A stretch of 64,000 bases of DNA, taken from Phyto melanocephala. Taxonomy: Eukaryota; Arthropoda; Insecta; Diptera; Rhinophoridae. Both the position numbers and the translations under genes were made by a program. Shown piece by piece: positions 23,404 through 34,069 of this stretch. Location of the stretch: assembly GCA_941918925.1 (NCBI GenBank), contig OW799233.1:125884833-125948832 (forward strand), read 5' to 3'. Every line of letters begins with the position of its first letter. Position 1 is the stretch's first letter. The notes below the pieces were generated by a model. It was not told where the DNA came from. It made no database searches and saw only the letters and a list, made by a program, of their open reading frames with translations.

Positions 23404-26269
23404 ACGTATGTCTCTATGATTTCACTTCAGATAACCTGGAAATAGTATAAATTCTTTGAAGTACAAACAGATTGCAAGTAATTTTTGGAAAAATTCAGTT
23501 TCTCATAAAATTTATTTAATATATGCACACACATCAAATATAGATATACATTCAAATAATTTATATTCCTTTATTTTCTATTCATTTTGGAAAACATTTT
23601 ATAACAAAATCATCTGAGTTGAAAAAATCCATATTTTGCATTAAACTTTTCTTTTACCTTTCAATTTAACTAAACAAATTTTCACAAATAAATTCAATTT
23701 GAGTAACATTTGGTGTAAACTTTTTTTTGAAAATAAAAACTTTTATCGTATTTTTTCAAAGAAACAGCAATGTTTTTACATACATCAATGCATGCACAGA
23801 TGTATGAGTACAACATACATACACACACACACTTGCACTATATAACATACATACATACGACGTACGTGTAGCAAAAAGGATTTTATAATAAAATGTCAAA
23901 TCATGTAAATAAGTGGATAAAAATAGGATTCGACTTTTTAGCATATTTTGTAAATATGCATAGAATGATGTGCTTTGCATGTTTTTGTAAATGTTGTAAA
24001 TTTATTTGAAGAACAAAAAAAATGAAAAAAATGGAAATAAAATAATTGAACAAATTTTACCTCTAGCAGTTTTTGTTATACAGGGTTTCAGTGATATTTT
24101 TACTTTACTTTTTAAGTGTGTTTCCTTGTTGCTCAACTACTTGTGCATTAGAAAATGTTACACCCGTTTTGTAGTTTTGTACTTGTAACAAGTATTTTGA
24201 TTCTCAGAAATGTGTATTTGAGGTGAACTCTACCTTAAAACTCAATATTGCAATTGTTGTTGTCCATGTTTTGCTTCTTGTTACAGTTTTGCTAGCAGCT
24301 TGTATTTTTTTTTGCCTTTTATTGTTCTATATATTTTTTTGTCGTGTAAATTCTGGGAAAATCATATTTGTTGTTTAAATTAAGAATATTTGGTTGTTGT
24401 GTTGTATTGGTTTATGCGGCGCCTAAAATGTAATGTCAATAGGCGTATTATAGTGCTGGCTGGATTTATGAAAAAATCAATCAACAAATGCCTTCTCATC
24501 CCTTTGGATTTTAAAGAGTAGTTTTGTTTATTGCAGAAAATAATTTTTAATTACAAGGAATTGGAAAAATAAAATTACAAGTATGAAACATTTTTGGTTG
24601 GGCTATTGAAAGAGTTTTTATGAATTAGATTTTGTTTTTTTCTTCTTTATTTCTCATTTGGTTTAAGAGAAACTGTTTTGGCAAACAAACAAATATTGTT
24701 TAATTAATTAATTACACTATGAAACATATTGGAAGTTTTTGTGTTTCCCTAAATTATCACAATTTTTTTTAAATATTTTTTTTTTTTTGTAAAATTTTAA
24801 ATTTTTTAAGAGACTGCTCCATACATATTGCCTAACTTTGGAACGAGGTACACGATTTTGTTAAGCAACAAAGTCGAAAAACTTTAAACTACGTCTGGTT
24901 TAAGTCTTTTTAATATAATTTTCCGATTAAAATATCGGTTTTGAAGTTATTGAGGAACAAGTCAAAAAAATTGTTTTTTTTTCGGTTTAATAATAAAAAT
25001 TTTGAACTCAAAAAATGTATAAAAAATAGAAAGCAAAAAAAAAATTACCAGTTTTTGCACCTGGAACCGAATTACCGCATTCCTGATCGAGTAGGCTTTC
25101 GTATCAAATACAATTTCATTACGTATCGAATGGATGGATTACTGCATTCGATAGCTTACGTATCGAATTTGTTTTACAAAATGTACTAGATTTGAATTAA
25201 TTTTTTTATAGGTTCAAAAATTATGTTTTGTCATATATTTATTATAAACGTGGTACAATAATATACAGGTGGTCGCAAAATATTTTATGTGATGAGAACT
25301 GTCAAACAGAAAGTAGCAAACCATACCAGGTAATGTGTGTGATTTGATAGATTGTTTCACGAAAAAAATAAATAAAAAAGTAATCAGCTGGCGATTTCCT
25401 AGTTATTATTGTACCAAGATTGTAAACAAACTTAAATTAATCATTCAATTAATTTTTGTGAAATAAAATATTGTGCAAATAGAAGTCCATAAATTAAAAA
25501 AACTTTGTTGGTGGTCCATAGGAATTTATCTTAAAAGATAGTTCCTTTCATAATCTTTTGGCTGTTGCTTTACCTTGGCTTTAATTTGACAATACATTTT
25601 TGGCCTAATTGGGATGCTAAGTCATGTACTGGGCCAAAACTTCTTTTTTCTTTCCGTTTATTTTATTAATATTGGTCCTACAAAATGACTATAATTTTAT
25701 TTTATTGCTTTAAAATTTAATTATCTTTAAAAACTTAAATTTTTTCGTTTTTCTTTTCACATGCAATTGAAAAATATTGTTTTCAATTGATGTAGAGCTA
25801 ACCAGCCAAATGTAAACAGCTGGTACATCGTATGCTATAATCTTAAATTTTGATTTTGATTGTGATTGTTCGATAATGAATGCGTATGCAATAATCTCAA
25901 ATTTCGATTGTACTTGTTCGATAACAAATGCGGTAATACCACAAACAAAAATTATGAAAAATTTTACCCGATCACGTATGCGGTGATCGTAAAGCTGCAC
26001 GTAAATATAAATCTTAATGCATGAAAATCCATATTCAAATTATAGGTTTATTCCCTTTAACATGAAAGGAAAAAATTCATAAAAAATAGAAAGGATAAAA
26101 AAATTACCAGTTTTAGTACTTTGTCTTAAGGCTGCATGTACTGGAAATAAAATATATCTTAATGCATGAAAATTCATACATAAATTCTAGTTCTATACCC
26201 GATTAATTAATATCAGTAACTTTCGGCCCACCCTGCACTTGATTTGACTCACATATAAATTTATTGTAC
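23404..26269. other. AT-rich stretch without recognised genes
   Basis: Holds CA/CATA simple repeats (about 23815-23862) and two internal direct repeats: AAAAAATAGAAAG...ATTACCAG at about 25020 and 26079, and CTTAATGCATGAAAAT at about 26012 and 26158. A 96-codon frame at 25710-26000 (-) repeats IIEQ.QSK...FKIIAY, mirroring a DNA repeat; I do not regard it as a gene. Confidence 0.35.
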
Positions 26270-26453
26270 GCCTTTTTGTAGTGACGACTAAAAGGGATTT
26301 TAAATATTTTGGGGGTGTATTATATTCTGCTGGTCAATGCCTTTCGTACACATATTGACTCTCTCGGTTGTCCAACAGATGAACAAAATTGATGAATCGT
26401 ATGAAAATTTTAACAAAAACACAGGAGAAGTGGTTTTTCGGTGCTGATATCTC

Positions 26454-26536
26454 AGTTTCAAACCGATTGGTTAGTTTCAAACCGATTTGTTAGTTTCAAA
26501 CCAATTTGTTAGTTTCAAACCGATTTGTTAGTTTTT
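26454..26536. repeat. Four tandem copies of a 21-bp unit
   Basis: The unit AGTTTCAAACCGATTTGTT is repeated four times with single-base changes inside the DINE-like copy. Other copies in the window hold only one, so the expansion is local. Confidence 0.85.
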
Positions 26537-26730
26537 CGGGGCTACGGCTTGTAATTTGGTGTCCAATTAATTTAGAAGCTTGAGTAACTTGATATATTTA
26601 AAAAAATATGTAATTTTCTTAATAACTAAACTTGCGGATTTATCACCGTTTTGTCTAATATTTTTTACAAGTAGCTCTAGAGACATATCATATTACAAAT
26701 AGTGTCAAACGTGTCTTTAAGTTGTCCTAA

Positions 26731-27083
26731 GGCATATTCATACAGGTATATGCAACGGCGAATTAATACAACAAAACAACTTTTTAGGAGATGTTTTCTG
26801 TCAAGGTTAATTTGTATATCAGGGTTGCAGAAATTGTTATGATATTTTTAATTTAATAAAATTTGATAATGAAAATTATATATATTTGTAAAAAACACAT
26901 TATAATTCGTACAAATCAACAAATATATATAAATTTGGTACATTTGTTATCAAAAAATACAATGAAGTTGATTGTTTAACACCAAAACCTGCATTAATAA
27001 ATGAAATAAAGGCAAATTCAACAAGTTTTGAAAAAAGGGTTTCCAATCAGCTGGGCTGGTAATTTCACCTGTATGGATTCGCC
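26731..27083. mobile_element. 353-bp inverted-repeat element with a long target duplication
   Basis: The ends are GGCATATTCATACAGGT and, in complement, GGCGAATCCATACAGGT. Directly outside lie TTAAGTTGTCCTAA (26717-26730) and TTGAGTTGTCCTAA (27084-27097). Comparison with other DINE copies suggests this flanking segment was single before insertion. No coding is present. A 14-16 base duplication is longer than usual for cut-and-paste DNA transposons. Confidence 0.65.
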
Positions 27084-27415
27084 TTGAGTTGTCCTAAGGT
27101 TAAAAAATATTAATAATTGTGGTAGAAATATGGAAAAGAGGTGAGGCAATCGTTTTTATTTGCTCATATCTCAATAAGTTATGGGATGATTGTGCTGCAT
27201 TTCAAAAGTGATTAATTCTAAAATATTTTTAAAAGATTGATATTAAGACAGCTTTGTGCAGCATGTGGGGCTGCAATTAGCACACGGACATTCTACTCCC
27301 CTTGTTATAAGCATTTAGAAAATATATAATGGGATCGAAAATTAAAATTTTACAAATTACAAACGGAATGACAAAGCTATATATGCCCTTGTGCACCACA
27401 TGTTAAGGTTATAAA

Positions 27416-27861
27416 TAATGCCGATAGGTTATTACAATGAGGTAGTAAATTGTAGAATTGTTTTTGTGTTTCAGTAAAGAAATTACGCATTTAAAAATTA
27501 ATTGTTAAACAAAGCAACTGTGAACGAAATTTTTAAATACACACATGCAAACAGTAGCTGCTTATCATGGAATAGTTTTGATTATTATTGATTTATCACA
27601 GGAAGGTTAAAGTTCACTTCAGCTGTTTGTGTACAAATTATTTATTAATTAATAAAAATTAAATTTTATAAATAACCACTCACTGCAAATGACAGTGCTG
27701 GGGTTAACGTATTTTTTTAACACATTTCAAATTGATATTTATATATGTATGTATTACATACACTTAAGCATAAATTATTCACAAAATTAAAAAGAGAAAA
27801 CTGATTCACTTATTCTCCCGTTCTTTTTAAATCACTTTAATATTAAATATTATTTTAAATA
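27416..27861. other. AT-rich stretch without recognised features
   Basis: Nothing recognised. Confidence 0.3.
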
Positions 27862-28244
27862 CAGTGCACTCACAGTAAAGTGAACTAATTAAAACTTAAG
27901 GAGTTCATGTTACCGAAATTGTTTACGTTAGCGATTGACGAATTTCATGAAAAAATCTTTAAATTTTTTTAATATAAACTTGTGTTTTACACTCTTGAAT
28001 ATGAAGTTGTTTTATTACTATTTGTATTACTAAAATATAAGACTAAAATAATTAATTAAAATTCATTTCAAAGGTCAAGAGATTGCTTTTTGAAAACTGT
28101 CTAAAATGTCTACCTTTTCCATTACTCCAAACATTTAGATTTTTTTACACTTATGCCGATTGATTCAGCTCTGCTCATAATAAAAATACTTCAAATTGCG
28201 TTGACATACAAAAATACTAAATTTTAAAAATTAAAATTATTATA

Positions 28245-29160
28245 CAGTGAACTCGCAGAAACGTGAACATCTAGTAACATGAACTACCCAAAAACATGAA
28301 AATTTTTTTTATTACATTGAATACTCTAAAACGTGAACTTTTTATCGAACGTTAAAATTTAATTTTTTAAGCTCATTTAAAATTTTTGGGATTCCCGGCA
28401 GACGAATTTCGTAGTTTGTTTGTTGTAACTTACTTTTGTTGCATGATAAGTAGCTTTAGTAATAATGCGGCAGTTCGACTGGAAGCATCTCTCTGTGCTG
28501 ACTATACATATAGATGTATAAATAATATAAACAAGTGATCTCTTAAAATATTTTTATTGAAAATATGTCTAATAAAAAACCAAAAGTGTTAAATCTTCAA
28601 GAAAAGTCAGATATTTTAGAGCTTTTACGCAAAGGTTCATCTGTAACTGGTTTGTCGAAAAAGTATAATGTCGCTAAATCGACGATTTGTCAATAAGAAA
28701 CAATAAATAGAAATGCGTTAATAATACATTTTTAGGTCCTGGAAAACGGAAAACACTGCATACTTCGGAGCTTCCAAAAATGGATAAATCTCTGTACAAA
28801 TGGTTTACCCAACCAACTTCGAAATAAAAACCTACCGGTTACCGGCATTATGATTATGCACAATTAAATTAAGGAAAATAACCATGCTAAACCTCTATTT
28901 TGGATGAATTCAATAAATAATTGAGAAATAAGTATCTTAAAAACCCTTTTGCAAGCCATAGTAGCTATGTAGTATATTAAAATATGGCAGAAACTTACAA
29001 AAGTTTGAATCAAAACATGTTTCATAGGTGAAAATAACGTACATACTTTTTTTAGATTAAATAAGAGATAAAAGAGACTAGAATATGTTATAGAAAAAAA
29101 TGCAATCTAAAACGTGAACACCCTTCGTAAAAATTAGTTCACGTTTCTGCGGGTTTACTG
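28245..29160 (+). mobile_element. pogo/Tigger-like element nested in the outer copy
   Basis: The ends CAGTGAACTCGCAGAAACG and, in complement, CAGTAAACCCGCAGAAACG are flanked by TA (28243-28244, 29161-29162). Length is 916 bp. It encodes only the N-terminal DNA-binding part of a pogo-type transposase, so it is an internally deleted copy. Confidence 0.8.
28565..28880 (+). pseudogene. pogo-type (CENP-B-like) transposase N-terminus
   Basis: The frame from ATG 28565 reads MSNKKPKVLNLQEKSDILEL, then LLRKGSSVTGLSKKYNVAKS, the psq/CENP-B N-terminal helix-turn-helix (cf. K..DIL..L..G.S...L...Y.V..STI). It stops at 28694 and continues after a frame change with GPGKRKTLHTSELPKMDKSL and YKWFTQP, the start of the second (CENP-B-type) DNA-binding domain (cf. 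R.S..PELD.AL..WF...R). The DDE catalytic domain is absent, so the fragment could at most bind DNA. It lies between the two terminal repeats of the inner element. Confidence 0.75.
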
Positions 29161-29308
29161 TATTTTAGTATTGTCCACATGCTTAAAAAATCTACGCAAA
29201 TTGTTCACGTTATAGAGGTTTTTGAGTTTGTTCACGTTACAGGGTAGTCAACGTTAACAAAAGCTAGTTCTTGTTAGGCGGTGTTCACGTTATTGGGAGT
29301 GCACTGTA

Positions 29309-29962
29309 CAATAATTGTTTATGATTGTATTTATTTATAAACGGAAATAATATTCTGAGTTATTTTCAATTAAAATATTTTTTTTTGTGTGCAAATATGT
29401 ATGAATGTTGGCATTTTATTAAAGCAACAACAATAATGATGTGTTTATTGAAATGAAAAAGAAAAAATAAAATAAATATTTATAAGAAAATATTTTGTTT
29501 TACATATGGTTTTTATAGGACCACAAATGTTGGTTTTTGTACATACATGAAACATATAAGATGAGATAGTTTTTTTAGGGCATATTGGGGTAAAATTTGA
29601 AGGACGCTGCTTAATAACCGAATTTTTTGTTTTGTTTATTTTTACAATAAAAAAATATTAAAAACAAGCAATTTTTCCAGAAAAGCCGATAAAATGTTTT
29701 ACTATAACAAAATTTTTTTTTAGTTTTTCGTATGTAGATTTTTTATATATATGATTTTTATAATAATCGATATTACCCTTAGGGTGGACATTACTTACAT
29801 CTTTTGAAGTATGTTGTCAGAATTTTGAATTGCTTTTGTGGATCTGAAAGCAAAAACTGTAGTAGAATGCTTTTAGAAATAATTATGAATTTTTACGGCA
29901 ATATTGTTTTTTTAAGCATATTCGGATAATTCGGGTTGCAAATAAATTTTTTATAAATATTA
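29309..29962. other. AT-rich stretch without recognised genes
   Basis: Nothing recognised beyond A/T tracts. Confidence 0.3.
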
Positions 29963-30720
29963 CTAGCCCAGCCGGTCCGTGTTGCTGGCCCTAAGCAAAC
30001 ATTAGTGTTGTATTACCACACAATTTAAATTGAGCTTTTAATGAAATTTACGGTAAAAATCCATGGAATACCTATCATTTAGTTTTTTTACAGAATAATA
30101 ATCTAAAAAGAAACGCATGCATTTAAGGCAAATTGGAAATTATATTTATTTATTACTTCATCTTACGGCCAGTGGAGAGACATTGTTTTTGGTTTTTTAT
30201 TTGGTGTAAAAACGTATAAATTTTTTGGCGTGCCAACTCGAGAGCAAGCCCCATACAACTGGCCGTATGAAAAACATGAATTTTCCACAATTAGGCCAGC
30301 AATAGTCAATGATTGGCTTTGTGCTTTGTTGATGGTAATAGCAAAAAGAAAACGCAAAGGGAATTGAAGCTGCTTGAATTGGAATGGTTAGTCGTTGGAA
30401 ATTATCGGAATTCGTGGAATAAGTACGCCTTTGAATCTGCCACCAATGATTGTTGCCTCGATTAAATTTTGTAAACAGGTTTTGATGGTCAATCTGGTTC
30501 CGTTGCATAACTTCGGTGCGTTTAAGTTGCAAATAAGAATTACCGATGATCCAACCTTTAATATTAGTACATGCGGTGGCATTCCGGGTGGTTGCAATGA
30601 ATTCAAAAATTCAGTGGGATAATTGACGACTTGTTCTTCATCCATTACCGTGTCGATCGATTTGTATTTGATTCATTTGCAGGGCAGTTTCAATTGAATT
30701 TGCTCATTGAGCTGTAAATA
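29963..30720 (-). mobile_element. Helitron 3' end with helicase fragment
   Basis: On the minus strand the element ends GGGCTAG followed by T, the canonical Helitron CTRR terminus next to host T (CTAG at 29963-29966). A stem of CCAGC and GCTGG precedes it by a few bases, the expected 3' hairpin. About 200 bases upstream on that strand lies a helicase C-terminus. The 5' part is missing or unrecognisable beyond about 30720. Confidence 0.75.
30163..30672 (-). pseudogene. Helitron Rep/helicase protein, C-terminal helicase fragment
   Basis: Read downward from 30672 the frame gives [19 protein letters not shown], then [69 protein letters not shown] and CFSYGQLYGACSRV. These are in order the last helicase motifs of the PIF1-like domain of Helitron transposases (V-x-YPxEFLNSL; LKVGxPIxLLRNL; TxAMTINKAQGQSL; FSHGQLYVACSRV). 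The frame runs without shift from 30672 to 30163 and has one in-frame TAA at 30388-30390, just before PFQFK. In motif VI-like sequence Gln becomes Ser (KAQSQS). It is broken by truncation and by that stop, but decay is light. Confidence 0.85.
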
Positions 30721-32082
30721 TTTTTTGTAAATAAACCAAAAACTCGGATTTTTGAATGCAACATTTCGAAAGTTTTAAAATTTTGATACTGGATCATTAT
30801 TAACATAAAAATCTCTAGTCAAAATAAATCCATTTGCAAAATAATTTCAATTAAAAGTAATGACTTTAGTGGCAGGAATTTCGAAAACATTTCTATTAAT
30901 GTTTTCAATTTTATGGCGCAATAAAGGTTTTTTTTTTATTTTTTTGTTTTTATTAAACTAAACAAAACACTTGTATTTCAATGGATTTCAGATGATCGGT
31001 CATTGGCTTCTTTTGAAATTCGAGTGTGTTTTTTCCTCAATTTTTTTTATGTTTGATTTACATTTTTTACAAAGAAATCATCTTACGATGAGTACTAAAG
31101 TGATGATGTTGAAACTTATGATAATTACGTTAATGATTTTAATGTTTTTTTTTTGTAGCAAGCGGTGAAGATACAACAAGTAGTGAGTGGACGGGGATTA
31201 TATAAAAATATGTATTTTGCCATCAAAGATTTCTTCTTTCACTTAACCATAATAAATACATACAAAATACAAATTGTTATATTATATCTTTTTGTTGTTA
31301 CTGTTGCCAAACAGTCAAACTATTAAATTTGAATCTTTTTATTATTTAACTCAACAACATAGAGAGTATTTTTGTAACACCAAAGTATCATTATGATTGT
31401 GATTGTGATTATTTTTTTTTTTTTTTTGCTGAAGTGTCCTCTAGTTTTTCTCTTTAACGATAGAAAATGAAAAATGGAAAAATGTTTGTACTTATATTTA
31501 TCTGAGTTGGCAGATACAGTTTTGTCATCATTACCAGCAACAGCCACATTTTGTTTCTTTTTTTCTTCTAAGCACCACACATTAAACACACACATCCATC
31601 TTTAAAAAAAATTTATGCAACTTTTTTCCTAACTGGAGGCATTTTTTTCTCTCCATTTTGGAGTGTCACATAAAGTAGGAGAAGAAAAACTATACAAAGT
31701 AAAAGGAAAAACACTTGTGTGGTTTTTCTTTATATTTTTTTTCTTATTTTTTGTCTGTACTTTCAAATTCTATTTTTAAATTAAAGAAACATTTAAGTAA
31801 AGTGTGTGGATGTTTTTATTGACGTGCTTTGTGGGTGTGAGTGAGCAAGTTCGTATGTATTTGGAAAATTTTATTTTTTTTATATGAAGAGGCGGCCAGA
31901 AAAATAAAAGGAGATCGTTCAGTGTTAATCGTTCTTTTATTTGTGAGAGCAGGTTGGTTTAGAAAGTTGAAAATATCTTAAAGATATCAAATGGTTATTT
32001 TTAAATTTTAAATTTAGCTCTAAAGTGATAAAAATGTTTTTTTTCATAGTTTATAGAATAAGATATATCAAAACAAACATGT
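30721..32082. other. AT-rich stretch without recognised genes
   Basis: Open frames at 30971-31168 (+) and 31323-31595 (-) are low-complexity and show no motif. Long T/A runs dominate. Confidence 0.35.
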
Positions 32083-32370
32083 AAGCGTCGGGCGTGCCGG
32101 ATCTGATAATATTCACAATCATATACATAAGTATTATGACCTCATCGTAGCGTAGCGTAGCCTACATGTATTATTTAACGTTTTACATAATTTTGCTTTA
32201 TTATGTCTAACGCCATATTTTATTTTGTATTTTTGCATAATTAAGTTTCAGAGGATACTAATATTGTAGGCATAAAGGGGTTCAAATACGCTTTCATTGG
32301 ATATCAATCCTACTACTACTACTACATACTATATTTGTCTTAAATAATGGCTGGCGGCCATTATAAGTCT
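32083..32370 (-). mobile_element. DINE-1/Helentron-like repeat, 3' fragment
   Basis: Starts with a reversed 3' hallmark, GTCGGGCGTGCCGGATCTG, then CTCATCGTAGCGTAGC (with a GTAGC triplication) and AATGGCTGGCGGCCATT. The 5' block and GTCY run are absent. Confidence 0.55.
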
Positions 32371-32492
32371 CAAATTTTTTATATAAATTTTTTACTTTCT
32401 TTATAAAATTTACAAAATTTCGGAGTAGTAATTGTAAATTAGGTAAAAGTTTACGAAGAACAAAAGAAATTCTCTCCATTTTATTAGATAAC

Positions 32493-33357
32493 TAGCAAAG
32501 CCCGGCGTGCGTTGCTACGCCCCTTAATGAATAAAAATGCATTCTGAATATTAATTAAATATTAAGTGCAAGAAGCAAAAAATTATAACTTTTTTAAAGA
32601 GCGTGACACTGCCCACTTTTCTAATCACGAAACTGTATAGTCATGACAGCTCAATATGTGTGCAAGGTTTCGGAAAAATCGGTGAAGTTCAAGTAGCTGA
32701 AAATGATAACTTTTTTATGGGGGTGACACTGCCCACTTTTCTAATCACGAAATTGTATAGTCATGGCAGCTCAATATGTGTGTGCAAGGTTTCAGAAAAA
32801 TCGATCTAGTGCAAGTAGCTAAAAATGATAAATTATTTCTTATGGGCATGGCATTGCCCACTTTTATAATCACGAAATTGTATAATCATGAGAGTTTAAT
32901 ATGTGTGTGCAAAATTTTAGAAAAATTGGTCAAGTGCAAGAAGTTAAAACTAATAACTTTTTGTTATGGGCGTGGCACTGCCGACTTTTCTAATTACGAA
33001 ACTGTATAGTCATAACAGCTTAATATATGTGCAAAGTGTTAGAGAAATAGGTCCAGTGCAAGTACCTCAAAATTATAACTTTTTTTTTATGGGCGTGGCC
33101 CTGCCCAACTTTATAATCACGAAATTATATAGTCATGACAGCTCAATATGTGTGCAAAGTTTCAGAAAAATCGGTAAATGCAAGTAGCTAAAAATGATAA
33201 CTAATTTTTTATGGGCGTGGCCCGCCCACTTTTTACCATTCATGTGTACAGCAACTTGCCAAAGCCTGAGTCCGATCGGTTTTACAGCTTCGGAGTCTAT
33301 AGCTAACACACACACACACACACAAAGTTTCACTTTTATATATACAGAAGAAGAAGA
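32493..33357 (-). mobile_element. Small non-autonomous Helitron with tandem repeats
   Basis: On the minus strand the 3' end reads GGGCTTTGCTAG then T (CTAG at 32493-32496), preceded by a hairpin GGCGT...ACGCC. The 5' side has TCTGTATATATAAAAG, like the TCTATATATATAAAAG start of the large Helitron at 37017. The exact first TC is uncertain within a TTC repeat (33348-33370). The body is mostly six tandem units. No coding. Confidence 0.75.
32601..33240. repeat. Six tandem units of about 123 bp
   Basis: Units start near 32601, 32721, 32846, 32970, 33093 and 33215, each with GCGTGGCACTGCCCAC, AATCACGAAATTGTATA, GCTCAATATGTGTG and TTTCAGAAAAATCGGT. Several open frames here are only the repeat read in register. 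A CA run follows at 33307-33324. Confidence 0.9.
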
Positions 33358-33429
33358 TAGAAGAAGAAGATTTGCAAAGTTTTTTGCTTGATTTCACGTC
33401 AAATTACGAGATTTTCATTAATTTTTTAT

Positions 33430-33950
33430 CACTCTTATCCATGTGTTTCGGGGTCTTCAAAAATTTCCGTGGCCCTATGGATTCCAGTCAAGTGTATGCC
33501 TTGCGATTTCTTCAGGATGTGACCTATCCAAGTCTATTTTCGTAGACTTTGAATTGAATTGGTTTGCAGTTCATTGGTTTCTCAGTTCGGCAGAAAATTC
33601 GAGGAACTTGTGTCACGTACATATTGCAGAAAGATTGCAATATTCTGCGTGTAGCCTTCGTTGTGATCGAGGTGTTGAAACCATACAAAGTACTGATTTA
33701 ACAGCTAAAGATTTTCAGACTTGGGGTGGTAGCTTTATTGTTCCCCCTCCTTGTGCAGGGAATTGAACGCGATCCGGACTATCAGTGATATTGGCACTGG
33801 AGTATCCGTCTTTACAAACTGTGCTGAAGAAATATAAAAAAAGGAATCTAAATCCTCAATCAGCTGTTCTTCCAGCGTTAGGGGAATTGTATTGCTAGTG
33901 GTAATCCGTATCTGTTTGATTTTCTTTACGTTTATTTTGAGGCCAATTTA
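33430..33950 (-). pseudogene. LINE reverse-transcriptase C-terminal remnant
   Basis: Minus-strand blocks in order across frames are GLKINVKK-like sequence, a TLEEQLIEDLDSFFYI stretch (cf. IEEVDSFTYLGS), ISLIVRIAFNSLHK (cf. DIxARIxKARxAFxxL), WIGHILKK, PEEIARHTLDWNP and RPRNTW. This is the end of the RT and the tail (..WxGHxLR...IARQALxWNPQGxRxRGRPxxTW) of a widespread group of endonuclease-type LINEs. It contains stops and frame changes, and the catalytic RT core is absent. A 107-codon open frame on the plus strand at 33443-33766 is antisense to this and not a gene. Confidence 0.65.
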
Positions 33951-34069
33951 TTTAGATAGCAGGATAGGCGCTTTATCTTACATGCCATATAATCGAAACG
34001 GTGTGTAAACATGCACAAAGAAATCAGAAAGGGAAATACAAAACAATTTGCACTTGAAAAATTAAAATT

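Larger units (their letters stand above)
26270..27415 (-). mobile_element. DINE-1/Helentron-like repeat, decayed and interrupted
   Basis: Reverse orientation. Internal TCTGCTGGTCAATGCC and GACTCTCTCGGTTGTCC blocks are at the left; the 5' block is at the right (ACAAACGGAATGACAAAGC, CCCTTGTGCACC). A 353-bp inverted-repeat element interrupts it at 26731-27083. The 3' hallmark is not recognisable. Confidence 0.6.
27862..29306. mobile_element. pogo/Tigger-like element, outer copy
   Basis: The left end CAGTGCACTCACAG and the right end CTCCCAATAACG... reading inward as CAGTGCACTCCCAA are inverted copies, flanked by TA at 27860-27861 and 29307-29308. Multiple GTTCACGTTA-like subterminal motifs occur at the right. 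Without the nested insert it is about 525 bp and non-coding, so it is a deletion derivative. Confidence 0.7.

Noticed and set aside
32603..33187. Several overlapping open frames with repeated LPTFLITKLY sequence
   Set aside because: Translation of the 123-bp tandem units of a Helitron; no start context or conserved protein.
32601..33240. CRISPR array
   Set aside because: Tandem units are contiguous without spacers, and the DNA is animal.
33443..33766. 107-codon Cys-rich protein on the plus strand
   Set aside because: The opposite strand carries an ordered set of LINE C-terminal motifs.
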